From Alloprevotella sp. Lung230 (lineage in GTDB: Bacteria; Bacteroidota; Bacteroidia; Bacteroidales; Bacteroidaceae), in NCBI RefSeq assembly GCF_014385435.1, contig NZ_JACSUD010000003.1, positions 62,001 through 126,000 on the forward strand: a stretch of 64,000 bases of DNA. The letters run 5' to 3'. Shown in pieces: positions 17,272 to 26,610 of this stretch. The position numbers and the translations under genes were made by a program. Under the pieces are notes generated by a model, which made no database searches, was not told the DNA's origin, and was given only the letters and a program-made list of their open reading frames with translations. The stretch's first letter is position 1. Each line of letters starts with the position of its first letter.

Positions 17272-19383
17272 TCACTTTTTCCACCGCCAGGTGTTGCTGC
17301 CGAAGAGGTGGGGGCGCTGGGGCGCGGTGCGGTCGTCGTCGGCCTTGACGGGCTGGTTGAGGGTGGGGTAGGCGATGCGGGTGTGGTAGATGGTCTTGAG
17401 GCTTTCGGCAAAGACGCGTTTGGCATCGGAGATGTCGCGGAAGGTGATGGGGCACTCGCGGAAATAGCCGCTCTCCACCTGGCTGTCGACGATGCGGTTC
17501 ACCAGTTCGGTGATGGCCTCGTCGGAGTATTCCTTGAGGCTGCGGGAGGAGGCTTCGATGGCATCGGCCATCATGAGGATGGCCTGCTCGCGGGTGTAGG
17601 GGTTGCGGCCGGGATAGGTGAAGGCTTTCGGGTCGACCTTGTCGGCGCCATATTTGTTGCAAGCCTGGATGTAGAAGTATTTCACCATCGACGACCCGTG
17701 GTGGGTGACGATAAACTCGCGGAGGAGCTTGGGGATGCCGTGCTTTTCGGCCAGGCGGACACCCTCGGTGACGTGGGAGATGATGATCTCGGCCGACCGC
17801 TCCTCGGTGAGCTGGTCGTGGGGGTTGATGCCGCCCTGATTTTCGGTGAAATAGGCCGGATTGAGCATTTTTCCGATGTCGTGGTAGAGGGCGGCGGTGC
17901 GGACGAGCTGCACGTTGGCACCGATTTTTGCTGCCACTTCGGCCGCCAGACTGCCCACCTGCTGGGAGTGGACGTAGGTGCCGTTGGCCTCGCGGGCCAT
18001 GCGGCGGATGAGGGGGGTGTTGGTGTTGTTCATCTCGATGAGGGTGACGCTCGAGGTGAACCCGAAGAGGCGCTCGATGAGATAGAGCAGGGGATAGGTG
18101 AAGAGGAGGGCAACGCCGTTGATGCCGATGTACCAATACCACGAGCGGTCGATGTCGGTGAGGGTGGTGCCTTGGGCGAGGTCCTGGCAGAGACCGAACG
18201 CCCACGTGCAGAGGGTGACGATGAGGGCCGTGCGCATCAGTTGGGAACGCTCGGTGAGGTCGCGGATGGTGAAGAGGGTGACCAGTCCGCTCACGAGCTG
18301 GGTGAGGAAGAAGAGGTAGTTGCTGTGGAGAGGGATGGCGGCGAGGCACACCATGAGGATGTGGACGAGGAAGGCCGTGCGCGTGTCCATAAACACGCGG
18401 ATGACGAAGGGCACCATCGCAAAGGGGATGATGTAGACGGAGAAGAACTTGTAGGTCACCAGCAGCGAGGTGAGCACGGGGAAGAGGGTGACCAGACTGA
18501 AGATGAGATAGAGGCTGTGGGGAGAGGTGTAGAGGTCGCGGCGGAAGAGGTAGAGGAAGATGAGCAGGAGGGTGAGAAAACCGCCGACGAGGCCGACCTG
18601 TCCGCCCACCACACCGATGAGGCTGCGGCCGTCGTTCTTGCGGTGCTCGCTGTAGCGGCGGAGGGACTCGAGGATGGAGTACTGCCGCGGACTGACGCGC
18701 TCGCCGCGGTCGATGATGCGCTCGCCGGCCAGTACCATGCCGGTGCTGGTCGATACGGTCGCGAGGGCTTCTTCGCGCCCTTCGTGGGTGCGCAGGCTGT
18801 CGTAGACGAGGTTGGGGACGAGGTATTTGTGGAGGTTGAGGCGCGACATGATTTCGCGCGAGAATTGCTCTTGGTGCATGGCATACTCATAGGCCGTGCG
18901 GGGGGAGAAGAGGGCCGAGAGGGGGCGGGCGGTGGCCGAAGTGCCGCTCACCACGCGGATGCCTTTGAGATTTTGTGCCGAGAGGTGGTTGAACTCTTCG
19001 GAGTCGACCATGCCGCTGCCGTAGATGTTGCTGAGCATGTTGAGGGCGTGCTGCACATAGGTGAGGGGGACGCCGTTGAAGGCACCGCGGGCATAGTCGC
19101 TCTTGAAGTTCTTGATTTGCTGCTGCCCCACCTGTTCGCGCGCGTTGAAGTAGGGGTGGAACTCTTGGAGCACGCTGTCGCGCTCGACTTTGAGCTGGTC
19201 GGGCGTCTTGTCGATGGGAAATTCGAAGGTGGCGATGAGGGGCGGATAGCTCCAGGGTTGCCCAATCTCGTAGGAGTAGCCGAATTTGGCTTCGCGAGGC
19301 AGGGCGAGGACGATGCAGGCGAGGCTCAGCACGAAGCAGATGCCCACGGTGAGCCAAAGGTGGAGGTTGCGGTTGAGCTTCAT
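17272..19383 (-). CDS. 7TM-HD membrane phosphohydrolase, PgpH-like c-di-AMP phosphodiesterase
   Basis: Membrane protein of 703 residues counted from MKLNRNLHLWLTVG. One N-terminal transmembrane helix is followed by a long extracytoplasmic 7TMR-HDED domain (about 30-250), seven hydrophobic helices (about 255-445) and a C-terminal HD domain with HDIG at about 501-504, YVHSQQVG before it and THHGSSMVKYF after. This layout is that of PgpH, which hydrolyses cyclic-di-AMP to pApA. The substrate is inferred from the family. A TAATTTTG box lies about 90 bases upstream and a 21-bp palindrome array follows the stop. Confidence 0.92.
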   Translation of the reverse strand: MKLNRNLHLWLTVGICFVLSLACIVLALPREAKFGYSYEIGQPWSYPPLIATFEFPIDKTPDQLKVERDSVLQEFHPYFNAREQVGQQQIKNFKSDYARGAFNGVPLTYVQHALNMLSNIYGSGMVDSEEFNHLSAQNLKGIRVVSGTSATARPLSALFSPRTAYEYAMHQEQFSREIMSRLNLHKYLVPNLVYDSLRTHEGREEALATVSTSTGMVLAGERIIDRGERVSPRQYSILESLRRYSEHRKNDGRSLIGVVGGQVGLVGGFLTLLLIFLYLFRRDLYTSPHSLYLIFSLVTLFPVLTSLLVTYKFFSVYIIPFAMVPFVIRVFMDTRTAFLVHILMVCLAAIPLHSNYLFFLTQLVSGLVTLFTIRDLTERSQLMRTALIVTLCTWAFGLCQDLAQGTTLTDIDRSWYWYIGINGVALLFTYPLLYLIERLFGFTSSVTLIEMNNTNTPLIRRMAREANGTYVHSQQVGSLAAEVAAKIGANVQLVRTAALYHDIGKMLNPAYFTENQGGINPHDQLTEERSAEIIISHVTEGVRLAEKHGIPKLLREFIVTHHGSSMVKYFYIQACNKYGADKVDPKAFTYPGRNPYTREQAILMMADAIEASSRSLKEYSDEAITELVNRIVDSQVESGYFRECPITFRDISDAKRVFAESLKTIYHTRIAYPTLNQPVKADDDRTAPQRPHLFGSNTWRWKK

Positions 19384-19471
19384 AGGGAGGAAGTTGGGGG
19401 TGAGGGAGCGCTGCATCGGCCGTGGGCGCGTGCCGGGCGCGACACACGGTCGAAAAGGAGGCTCTTGTGCG

Positions 19472-19479
19472 CAAAATTA
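19472..19479 (-). promoter_or_regulatory. -7 box of the pgpH-like gene
   Basis: Minus strand TAATTTTG, matching TAnnTTTG, 89 bases upstream of the chosen start. Confidence 0.5.
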
Positions 19480-19558
19480 CGGATTTCTTTCGAGAACGAC
19501 AAGGTGGTGGGGCGGCATTTTGTGCCGACGACGGGGCGTGCGTCCTTGTGGATGAATG

Positions 19559-19597
19559 CAAAAAAAGACTCCACACGTCGTCACGACGTATGGAGTC
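19559..19597 (-). terminator. rpsO terminator
   Basis: GACTCCA(19567)...TGGAGTC(19597) forms a hairpin with inner CGTCG/CGACG. Six or more T follow on the minus strand, 39 bases after the rpsO stop. Confidence 0.85.
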
Positions 19598-19635
19598 TTG
19601 ATTTCCTTTTTGTTGTAATGAAAAAAAGATTTTGC

Positions 19636-19905
19636 TTACTTACGCAGGCCGAGTGCTTTCACGATGGCACGATAGCGCTCGATGTCGCGATCCTTCAAGT
19701 AGTTGAGGAGGGCGCGGCGCTTACCTACGAGTTTCACGAGAGAGCGTTCGGTCGTATGATCTTTACGGTTTGCTCTCATGTGTTCCGTCAAGTGGGAAAT
19801 ACGGTATGAAAACAAGGCCACCTGGCTCTCAGCGGAACCGGTATCCGTGTTAGACTTTCCGTACTGTCCAAAGATCTCTGTCTTCTTAGCTGAATCTAAG
19901 TACAT
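19636..19905 (-). CDS. rpsO: 30S ribosomal protein S15
   Basis: Primary 16S rRNA-binding protein of the 30S platform, 89 residues, the normal length. Family features include GSAESQVALFSYRISHLTEH and KDHTTERSLVKLVGKRRALL followed by the YLKDRDIERYRAIVKALGLRK end. The start MYLDSAKKTEIF is chosen over an upstream in-frame ATG that would add 40 unrelated residues. It has its own promoter (TTG, 20 bases, TAATTTTG) and a terminator, so it is probably monocistronic. Confidence 0.98.
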   Translation of the reverse strand: MYLDSAKKTEIFGQYGKSNTDTGSAESQVALFSYRISHLTEHMRANRKDHTTERSLVKLVGKRRALLNYLKDRDIERYRAIVKALGLRK

Positions 19906-19994
19906 GTTGATGATGGGTGAATAATGAAAAATAGAAATGATGCTCGCTTCGTGCGGCGGACAGGATAGCCCACGCGCACAAGGCTTAGCGTGTG

Positions 19995-20025
19995 CAAAAT
20001 TACGAACTCTCCTTGGACTGGCCAA
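19995..20025 (-). promoter_or_regulatory. rpsO promoter
   Basis: On the minus strand TTG (20025-20023), a 20-base spacer and TAATTTTG (20002-19995) match the Bacteroidetes sigma-ABfr consensus. The leader to the start codon is about 85 bases. Confidence 0.7.
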
Positions 20026-20143
20026 GCTTTTGTGCTGAAAATGTGCATTTTCCGCCGGCAGGTACGAATTTCGATGTGAATTTGGGCGTGAACGTTTGGA
20101 GAGAGCGAGACGATGTCCTAAGGTCGGTCGTTGCGCAGCGCGG

Positions 20144-20797
20144 TCAAATTTGTCCGCTTTCCACCATGCGCACCACGCGCTCGGTGTAGCGGTCGTCGCC
20201 CTCGGGGTCGTAGTGCTTGGTGAGGCTCTGCCCGAAGAGGAAGGCGAGGCCTTGGTAGACGTTGGCGTTGAAGGTGCCGATGAAGGCTTTGGCGATGTTG
20301 TAGCCCGTCATGTTGCACTCGCGGTCGATGAGCTTGATGAGCAACCGCCCTTGGGAACGCGACATCTTCTTGAGCACGGGGGTGTATTCGCGGCGCAGCC
20401 CTTCCTCCATGGCGTTGATGTGGGCCTGCCGCGCCTTTTTGTCGGGGAGGGTGGCGAGGTAGTCGTAGGTTTCGATCACCGTGATTCTCACCATCTTAGC
20501 CAGCGGAAGGAGTTTTTTGACATTGGCCACGAGGCGCAGGTAGCGCGTGCGGTCGCCCTCGTTGCGAAATTCCATTTGGGGATATTTGTAGAGCGTGGGC
20601 ATGATGATGTGGGGGATGCTGTCGCCTTTGTAGAGCGCTTTGCCCACCTGGATGTCGACCGCCAGCGCGGGACCCACCTCGCCGGGCTTCACCGGTGGCA
20701 GGTCGCCGGTCTCCGACTGTGCCGCACCCTTCTGAGGCAACAGAGCGAGCAGCAGGAGGAAAAGAAAACGGAAATGAGAACGAATGAGCATATTCAT
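20144..20797 (-). CDS. DUF4294 family protein, exported
   Basis: Conserved Bacteroidetes protein of 217 residues with signal peptide (MNMLIRSHFRFLFLLLLALL, cleavage near GAAQ). The family pattern is seen in RYLRLVANVKKLLPLAKMVR, the ITVIETYDYLATLPDKKARQ segment, and GRLLIKLIDRECNMTGYNIAK, all characteristic of DUF4294. The function is unknown; periplasmic location is inferred from the signal peptide. A TACCTTTG box lies 24 bases upstream, giving a very short leader. It is divergent from rsfS-ftsH-cdsA, and the two promoters share the intergenic space. Confidence 0.85.
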   Translation of the reverse strand: MNMLIRSHFRFLFLLLLALLPQKGAAQSETGDLPPVKPGEVGPALAVDIQVGKALYKGDSIPHIIMPTLYKYPQMEFRNEGDRTRYLRLVANVKKLLPLAKMVRITVIETYDYLATLPDKKARQAHINAMEEGLRREYTPVLKKMSRSQGRLLIKLIDRECNMTGYNIAKAFIGTFNANVYQGLAFLFGQSLTKHYDPEGDDRYTERVVRMVESGQI

Positions 20798-20820
20798 AAT
20801 CTGGGAGTGGATTGACGCGG

Positions 20821-20828
20821 CAAAGGTA
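20821..20828 (-). promoter_or_regulatory. -7 box of the DUF4294 gene
   Basis: Minus strand TACCTTTG, a perfect TAnnTTTG match, about 24 bases before the start codon. No TTG was found at ideal spacing. Confidence 0.55.
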
Positions 20829-20984
20829 CAAAAACTTCTGCCGAAACGCTCGCTTGCTTCACTTAAAATGTTGCAAATAATTCCAATCGCGTTTCTTGGC
20901 ACAATTGTTGCAATGACGGAAGAGGAAGGCCGAGGGGGAACCAAAAAAGCCTGCACCCCCCTTCGGCATCCCAAATAAAAATCG

Positions 20985-20992
20985 TACCTTTG
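20985..20992 (+). promoter_or_regulatory. -7 box of the rsfS-ftsH-cdsA operon
   Basis: TACCTTTG on the plus strand, 65-83 bases upstream of the possible rsfS starts. A TTG at the ideal upstream spacing is not obvious. Confidence 0.55.
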
Positions 20993-21074
20993 CCCACGCT
21001 GTCTGCACGCCTGTGCTGCCGGCATTCTTCTCGCGCAATCCCCCACGCGATTTCCTATGCAATCCTCCATTTTT

Positions 21075-21428
21075 ATGACCAAAGACTTAATAGACATCAT
21101 CATCGACGGCATCCAAGAGAAAAAAGGCCGCGAAATCGTGGTGGCCGACCTCACCGGCATCACCACCGCCCCCACCGACGCTTTTGTCATCTGCACCGGC
21201 GGTTCGCCCTCGCAGGTGGACAGCATCGTCGACAGTATCGAAAACTTTGCCCGCACCCATCTGGGCGAGCGCCCTTCGGCCATCGCCGGACGCGCCAACA
21301 ACACGTGGGTGGCGATGGACTTTGGCAGCGTCATGGTGCACATCTTCGTGCCCGACGAGCGCGCCTTCTACGACTTGGAGCACCTCTGGGAAGATGCCGC
21401 CATCACCCAAATCCCCGACCTCGACTAA
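21075..21428 (+). CDS. rsfS: Ribosome silencing factor RsfS
   Basis: RsfS (Iojap) binds ribosomal protein L14 and blocks 30S-50S joining when nutrients are short. From MTKDLIDIIIDGIQEKKG the protein has 117 residues. Family motifs are VVADLTGITTAPTDAFVICTG, SQVDSIVDSIE and a WVAMDFGSVMVHIFVPDERA segment ending YDLEHLWEDA. An ATG six codons upstream (21057) is also possible; the downstream one matches the usual N-terminus better. It is first in the rsfS-ftsH-cdsA cluster common in Bacteroidetes. Confidence 0.95.
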   Translation: MTKDLIDIIIDGIQEKKGREIVVADLTGITTAPTDAFVICTGGSPSQVDSIVDSIENFARTHLGERPSAIAGRANNTWVAMDFGSVMVHIFVPDERAFYDLEHLWEDAAITQIPDLD

Positions 21429-21481
21429 GCTAAACCCAAGGGGCGCAATCCCTCTGCGCTCCCTCATGCACTCCCCATATC

Positions 21482-23485
21482 ATGTCTGCAAACTCTCAAA
21501 AACAGCCCCCTAAAGACCCTAAAATGCCGAAGTTCAACCTCAACTGGCTCTACATCATCGTGATTGGCGCCTTGGCGGTGATGCTCTGGCAGGGCAACGA
21601 ACATCCGGGCAGCTACGAAAAAGACATCAGCTACTCGGAGATAAAATCCTACATCGCCCGCGGCTACACTCACGAGGTGGTGGTCAACAAGACCGATGGC
21701 AAGGTGAGCATCGTGGTGCTCCCTGCCAAGGTGCGCGAAGTGTTCCACCAAGGCGTCAGCGAGGTGGGCAAGCGCCCCACCGTCACTGCCCGCTATCCCA
21801 GTGCCGACAAGGTCGAGGACTACCTCACGGGCATCGGCTACAAAGGCAAAGTGACCTACGAAGAAAGTCGCTCCATCCTCCTCAACATCCTCACCAGCAT
21901 CTTCCCCATCCTGCTGCTCGTGGGCTTCTGGTACTTCATGCTGCGCCGCATGGGCAATACCGGCGGCGGCATCTTCAGCGTGGGCAAGAGCAAAGCCAAA
22001 GAGTACAACAAAGAGAACGGCGGCATCAACGTGACCTTCAAAGATGTGGCCGGCCAAGAAGGGGCGAAACAGGAAATCCAAGAAATCGTGGAATTTCTGA
22101 AGAACCCCAAGAAATACACCGACTTGGGCGGAAAAATTCCCAAGGGCGCGCTTCTCGTAGGCCCTCCCGGAACGGGAAAAACCCTGCTCGCCAAAGCCGT
22201 GGCCGGTGAGGCGGGTGTGCCCTTCTTCTCGATGTCGGGTTCCGACTTCGTGGAAATGTTTGTCGGTGTCGGCGCGAGTCGTGTGCGCGACCTTTTCCAG
22301 AAGGCCAAAGAGAAAGCCCCCTCCATCGTTTTCATCGACGAAATCGACGCCGTGGGACGTGCACGCTCCAAAGGCGTGGGCTTCGGCGGCAACGACGAAC
22401 GCGAAAACACCCTCAACCAGTTGCTCACCGAAATGGACGGCTTCGGCACCAACACCGGAGTGATTATTCTGGCCGCCACCAACCGCGTCGATGTGCTCGA
22501 CCAAGCGCTGCTGCGTGCCGGACGTTTCGACCGACAAATCCACGTTGATTTGCCCGACCTGCCCGAACGTGTGGCCATTTTCAAAGTACACCTCGCACCG
22601 CTCAAACTTCAAGACGGGCTCGACATCGAACTGCTGGCACGTCAGACTCCCGGATTTTCCGGTGCCGACATCGCCAACGTCTGCAACGAAGCGGCACTCA
22701 TCGCTGCCCGCCACGACCGCGAGTCGGTCACGAAACAAGACTTCCTCGACGCTGTCGATCGCATCATCGGCGGTTTGGAGAAGAAGACGCGCGTCATGAC
22801 ACAGGAGGAAAAACGCTCCATTGCCGTCCACGAAGCCGGACACGCTTCGGTATCGTGGCTTTTGGAATACGCCAACCCGCTGGTGAAGGTGACCATCGTG
22901 CCTCGCGGACAGAGTCTTGGCGCGGCTTGGTATCTGCCCGAAGAGCGCACCATCATCACCCGCGAACAGATGCTCGATGAGATGTGTGCCACTTTGGCAG
23001 GTCGTGCTGCCGAAGAGGTGGTACTCGGCCGCATTTCCAGCGGTGCCCTCAACGACCTCGAGCGCGTCACTCAGCGCGCCTACGGCATGGTGGCCTTCCT
23101 CGGCATGAGCGAACGGATGCCTAACCTCTCCTACTACAACCCGCAGGAAACCTTCCAGAAGCCCTACTCCGACGAGACGGCGCGCATCATCGACCAAGAG
23201 GTGCAGAAGCTCATTGATGAGCAGTATGCCCGCGCCAAGCGCATCCTCACCGAAAATGCCGACAAACACAAGGCGCTGGCCGACTTGCTTTGCGAACACG
23301 AAGTGATTTTTGCCGCCGATGTGGAGAATATCTTTGGCGCACGTCCTTGGAAGAGTCGTGCCGACATCATCCTCGAAGAGCAACCCCTGCCGGCCGAAAT
23401 TCCTGCTGCCGAGGGTGAAACCTCGGTGCCCTCGACCGACGACAATCCTGACATCGCGGCCCATCTGCCCCACACGGCAGAATAG
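21482..23485 (+). CDS. ftsH: ATP-dependent zinc metalloprotease FtsH
   Basis: Membrane-anchored AAA+ protease for quality control of membrane and short-lived proteins, 667 residues. Transmembrane helices are at about 22-37 and 132-153, flanking a periplasmic domain. The AAA+ module carries Walker A GPPGTGKT (227-234), Walker B FIDEID (284-289) and the second region of homology [20 protein letters not shown]. The zinc site is HEAGH (450-454). The C-terminal tail is acidic/Pro-rich. The gene starts 53 bases after rsfS and continues to cdsA 142 bases later. Confidence 0.98.
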   Translation: MSANSQKQPPKDPKMPKFNLNWLYIIVIGALAVMLWQGNEHPGSYEKDISYSEIKSYIARGYTHEVVVNKTDGKVSIVVLPAKVREVFHQGVSEVGKRPTVTARYPSADKVEDYLTGIGYKGKVTYEESRSILLNILTSIFPILLLVGFWYFMLRRMGNTGGGIFSVGKSKAKEYNKENGGINVTFKDVAGQEGAKQEIQEIVEFLKNPKKYTDLGGKIPKGALLVGPPGTGKTLLAKAVAGEAGVPFFSMSGSDFVEMFVGVGASRVRDLFQKAKEKAPSIVFIDEIDAVGRARSKGVGFGGNDERENTLNQLLTEMDGFGTNTGVIILAATNRVDVLDQALLRAGRFDRQIHVDLPDLPERVAIFKVHLAPLKLQDGLDIELLARQTPGFSGADIANVCNEAALIAARHDRESVTKQDFLDAVDRIIGGLEKKTRVMTQEEKRSIAVHEAGHASVSWLLEYANPLVKVTIVPRGQSLGAAWYLPEERTIITREQMLDEMCATLAGRAAEEVVLGRISSGALNDLERVTQRAYGMVAFLGMSERMPNLSYYNPQETFQKPYSDETARIIDQEVQKLIDEQYARAKRILTENADKHKALADLLCEHEVIFAADVENIFGARPWKSRADIILEEQPLPAEIPAAEGETSVPSTDDNPDIAAHLPHTAE

Positions 23486-23502
23486 CCCTGCCGCCCCGGC
23501 CC

Positions 23503-23545
23503 ATCATTACCGTTGCGCGTCCTCCCGGCGTGTGGCGGTAATGTT
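23503..23545 (+). terminator. Hairpin between ftsH and cdsA
   Basis: CATTACCG and CGGTAATG form the outer stem of a GC-rich hairpin just after ftsH. No proper T-run follows, so it may be an mRNA-processing or partial-termination element. Confidence 0.4.
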
Positions 23546-23627
23546 GTATCTGTCTCACATCAGTTTTTTCTGAGATGACCGTGCGTTTTTTTGCACGTTT
23601 TTCCGACACATCATTTCCCCAATCCTC

Positions 23628-24467
23628 ATGAACAATATGCTCATCCGCGCCCTCACCGGGGTGCTCTACATCGCCCTCCTCGTGGGCGGGATGTTGGGCG
23701 GGTCCATCACCTTTGCCCTCCTCGTTGCCGCCATTGCCGCCCTCTCCGTGTGGGAGTTCACCGGCCTGATCAACCGCCACGTCGGTGCATCGGTCAATCA
23801 GCTCATCGCCACCGCCTGCTCCCTCGCCTTTGTGTTTGCCCTCTGGCAGTGCTGTACCCTCGCCCCGTCCTACCAGTTTTTCCTCCCCTTCGTGGGCACG
23901 GTGCTCTACCTCCTCATCAGCGAACTCTATCGACGGGACACCAATCCTTTGAAAAACTGGGCCTTTGCCTTTGCTGCCCAGCTCTACATCACCCTTCCGC
24001 TCTCGCTCATCTTCTTCCTGGCCTATCGCTACGATGCGCTCTCCAACAGTCTCCCCTATTCGTGGGTGTTGCCGCTGAGCGTGTTCATCTTCCTTTGGAC
24101 GAGCGACACCGGTGCCTACCTCTGCGGCAGTCTGCTCGGTCGCCGCTTCCCCGCCCGCCTCTTTGAGCGCATTTCGCCCAAAAAGTCGTGGGTCGGCTCC
24201 ATCGGTGGCGGCCTGCTCTGCCTGCTCGCCGGTGTGGTGCTCTGGTGGGCCTTCCCCATCCTCCTGCTCTGGCAGTGGCTCGGCTTAGGGCTGGTGGTGT
24301 GCGTCTTCGGCACGTGGGGCGACCTCGTGGAAAGTCTTTTCAAACGCCAACTCGGCATCAAGGATTCGGGGCGCATCCTCCCCGGCCACGGCGGTATGCT
24401 CGACCGCTTCGACTCCGCCCTCCTCGCCATCCCAGCCGCCGTCTTCTACCTCCAACTGGTGGGATAA
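23628..24467 (+). CDS. cdsA: Phosphatidate cytidylyltransferase
   Basis: Makes CDP-diacylglycerol from CTP and phosphatidic acid, the branch point of phospholipid synthesis, in the cytoplasmic membrane. It has 279 residues and about seven to eight hydrophobic helices. The CTP-transferase signature near the C-terminus is intact: GDLVESLFKRQLGIKDSGRI then LPGHGGMLDRFDS. ISPKKSWVGSIGG and the TSDTGAYLCG segment are also typical. The start could be the first ATG or the one three codons later. It is third in the rsfS-ftsH-cdsA cluster and is followed by a strong terminator. Confidence 0.96.
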   Translation: MNNMLIRALTGVLYIALLVGGMLGGSITFALLVAAIAALSVWEFTGLINRHVGASVNQLIATACSLAFVFALWQCCTLAPSYQFFLPFVGTVLYLLISELYRRDTNPLKNWAFAFAAQLYITLPLSLIFFLAYRYDALSNSLPYSWVLPLSVFIFLWTSDTGAYLCGSLLGRRFPARLFERISPKKSWVGSIGGGLLCLLAGVVLWWAFPILLLWQWLGLGLVVCVFGTWGDLVESLFKRQLGIKDSGRILPGHGGMLDRFDSALLAIPAAVFYLQLVG

Positions 24468-24530
24468 GCCGCGGGAGCGCATTTTGTTTCCGACATCTGC
24501 GTCCCTTTCCTCACCATTCCACACCTCATT

Positions 24531-24571
24531 GTCCCACCGATGCACGGCACATCGGTGGGACAATTATTTTT
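24531..24571 (+). terminator. cdsA terminator
   Basis: GTCCCACCGATG (24531-24542) pairs with CATCGGTGGGAC (24550-24561), followed by AATTATTTTT. It also faces the minus-strand small membrane protein gene. Confidence 0.9.
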
Positions 24572-24594
24572 GGGGTGGAAGACCGAGAAAAAGG

Positions 24595-24798
24595 CTAATC
24601 GCCCTTTGCCAGTCGCTCGCCCCAACGGCGCACGTAGACCGTCACGCCCATCACCGAACCGGCATAAATGAGGCACTGCGCAAAGAGCCACAGCACACTC
24701 TCGTCCACCTGCCCCGTAGGCGCCACCCAAAAGCCGAGCATCGCCAGCAGCACCCCGAAGGTCAGCATCGCCACGGCCGTCAATTCTTGAAGTTTCAT
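24595..24798 (-). CDS. Small membrane protein, function unknown
   Basis: A 67-residue protein starting MKLQELTAVAMLTFGVLLAM, with two hydrophobic helices (about 6-26 and 36-57) and a basic tail (VYVRRWGERLAKGD). The topology resembles small holin-like or accessory inner-membrane proteins that sit next to HU-like genes in Bacteroidetes accessory regions. The family is not recognised. It lies 113 bases downstream of the HU-like gene on the same strand. Confidence 0.6.
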   Translation of the reverse strand: MKLQELTAVAMLTFGVLLAMLGFWVAPTGQVDESVLWLFAQCLIYAGSVMGVTVYVRRWGERLAKGD

Positions 24799-24911
24799 CA
24801 GCAAAAAAAGTAGATTAAAGAGTTTAGAATAGTTAGAATAGAAAGCGTAGAAAAGAAAAAAATAGCGAGGCGATGCCCACAAGACACCGCCCCGCCAAGA
24901 CCGAAAGTCCC

Positions 24912-25364
24912 TTATGCCCCGGGCACAGGAGCGGGCGTCACACCGCCGGCAGGCTTGGCCGCCTTCTTGTCCGTCTCCTCACCTTGGCGCACAAACTTCA
25001 CCGCCTTGCTCTTCACGCTGAGCGCACGGCGGATGCGGGGCGAGGGCGTAAACACCACGTGGGTCGAGAGGATGTGTTCCGCCTGCACGTCCTCGGCCTT
25101 GTCCTTGCCCTTCGTGCGGAGCGAAACGCGGAACGAACCGAAATCGCCCAGACGCACGCTCCAGCCCTCTTGCAGGCAGTCGATGAGTTCCACTTCGAGG
25201 GCATCGAGCACCGCCTTCACGTCGGCCGAAGCCAGGGTGCAGCGCTTCTCGATGCGCTCGATGATTTTGGTCTTGTCCACGGGCTGTGGGCTCACGAGGG
25301 CAGGATAGAACTTCTTGGTCTTGTTGATGGGGTTCTTGCGCGTCACAACTTTGTATTGCATCAT
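24912..25364 (-). CDS. HU-like DNA-binding protein (HU-HIG type)
   Basis: Histone-like protein of 150 residues from MMQYKVVTRKNPINKTKKFY. The N-terminal 30 residues are the extra strand region typical of Bacteroidetes HU-like proteins; the HU fold follows, with a DNA-binding-arm equivalent (SVRLGDFGSFRVSLRTKG) and the VKFVRQGEETDKKAA end. The tail (KPAGGVTPAPVPGA) is Pro/Ala-rich and probably disordered. Such genes often accompany mobile or genomic-island modules, and here it sits with a sigma-like factor and a replication-type gene. The start at the double ATG is preferred over an unlikely longer frame. Confidence 0.88.
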   Translation of the reverse strand: MMQYKVVTRKNPINKTKKFYPALVSPQPVDKTKIIERIEKRCTLASADVKAVLDALEVELIDCLQEGWSVRLGDFGSFRVSLRTKGKDKAEDVQAEHILSTHVVFTPSPRIRRALSVKSKAVKFVRQGEETDKKAAKPAGGVTPAPVPGA

Positions 25365-25554
25365 AATGGTAAAAGTGTTTAGGTAAAAATGTTTAGAATG
25401 TGATACTACTATTTTTTTTCGTAAGCCTTCCGTCTTCGGTACATCGGTGGGCCCGTCCGATGATCGCCTTGTGGCGAAAGCCTTACATTTATATATAGAC
25501 ATCTCGACCTCCAAAACAGCCACACGACCCCGACTTTAACACGGATTTAACATT
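25365..25554. other. Spacer between HU-like and sigma-like genes
   Basis: Contains a CATCGG/CCGATG hairpin at about 25440-25462 and AT-rich stretches. No gene is seen. Confidence 0.4.
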
Positions 25555-26139
25555 TCAGGGCGCGTCTGCCGCCTGCGCACTCCAATTTCGCTCAGACCGC
25601 CTCCCTTCGGCTTCGCGCAGGGCGGTGCGGAGCATGGCTTTGGCGCGGCGCACCACGTGGGCCACGGCTTCGGGCGAAAGTCCCACGGTGGGAGCAATCT
25701 CGGCATAACTCTCGCCATCAATGCGGCGGAGGAGCATCTCCCGATAGTGGGGCGCGAGGCCCATCACGGCACGCACGAGGCGCTGGTCGCGATAGGTGTC
25801 GAGGGCCGTCACCGAGCCGGGGTCGGCCGGGGTGTGGCCGAGGTTGTCGCCGGTGCTCTCGTCCGTCGGCGGTGTGCAGTCGTCGAGGTCGAGTTCCGAC
25901 TCCCAGGGAGCGGTGCGGCGGGCACTGAGGCGCGCGAGGCGGTGGCGCACCACGGCATCGACCCACGGGAGGAGGGGTTCGTCCCTCCGCCAGTGGTGGA
26001 GGTTGACAAAAAGGGCGATGAGCACGGCTTGCAGGTCATCGTCGCGATGGCCGTGCCCATGGCCGTAGCGCGCCACGAGGGTTTTGATGCGCGGCAGGAT
26101 GGGCAGAATGTGTTGGTCAAACAGTTGTTGGTTGGTCAT
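25555..26139 (-). CDS. RNA polymerase sigma factor, ECF-like
   Basis: Probable sigma-70-family protein of 194 residues starting MTNQQLFDQHILPILPRIKT. The region 2-like part is DDDLQAVLIALFVNLHHWRR followed by WVDAVVRHRLARLSAR; the region 4-like helix-turn-helix is MLLRRIDGESYAEIAPTVGLSPEAVAHVVRRAKAMLRTAL. The linker TPPTDESTGDNLGHT is acidic. No anti-sigma gene is next to it, so its signal is unknown. The upstream neighbour is separated by a palindromic-repeat pair, which may have split an older arrangement. Confidence 0.72.
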   Translation of the reverse strand: MTNQQLFDQHILPILPRIKTLVARYGHGHGHRDDDLQAVLIALFVNLHHWRRDEPLLPWVDAVVRHRLARLSARRTAPWESELDLDDCTPPTDESTGDNLGHTPADPGSVTALDTYRDQRLVRAVMGLAPHYREMLLRRIDGESYAEIAPTVGLSPEAVAHVVRRAKAMLRTALREAEGRRSERNWSAQAADAP

Positions 26140-26265
26140 GGGAAAGGAGGGTAAAAGGTTTAGAGGTTGATTGAAAAAGAAAGGGCGGTCGCAGCATATA
26201 CATCGTAAACTGATACCGGTGCGTAAGCGCATCGGGACGCCCATTGGGTAGGGTTGGACTCCACC

Positions 26266-26585
26266 CGATATTCGCCCCCGTTGGGGACGCACCGCCGGGC
26301 TGTCGACTTACCGTAGGTTCATCGGGCTTCGCCCTCTTCACCTACGGCTATTGAAAGAAGCCCCCTTCGGGGACGGACGTTGCACAACACACTTCACACA
26401 ACATCTCGGATGCTTTCGGGGACAGATGCAGCACATATAACATCGCGGTGTGTAAGCGCATCGGGACGCAGGGGTCCCCGAAGGGGGCGAATTTGAATAG
26501 CCGTAGGCGAGGCGGCGCGCAGCGACGACGAACCTACGGAACGCGGTCGGGCACAGCGATGCGTCCCCGAAGGGGGCGAATATCG
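26266..26585. repeat. BIME-like palindrome pair, locus A
   Basis: Two palindromes in inverted orientation: CCGTAGG...CCTACGG at 26311-26347 (TTCG-centred inner loop variant) and at 26501-26539 (longer GC-rich inner variant). Each is bracketed by CCCC/GGGG hairpins with TTCG- or CGAA-type loops, and the pair is bounded outside by CGATATTCGCC and its inverse. The same plan is seen at 51.88-52.23 kb, and both variants surround the transposase at 57.86 kb. Confidence 0.9.
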
Positions 26586-26610
26586 GTCGACGTTAGAACA
26601 TCGCCGGCAA

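Noticed and set aside
26266-26585. Integron attC sites
   Set aside because: The palindromes are superficially attC-like in having a bulged stem, but there is no integrase and no gene cassettes, and the elements pair with an IS200-type transposase.
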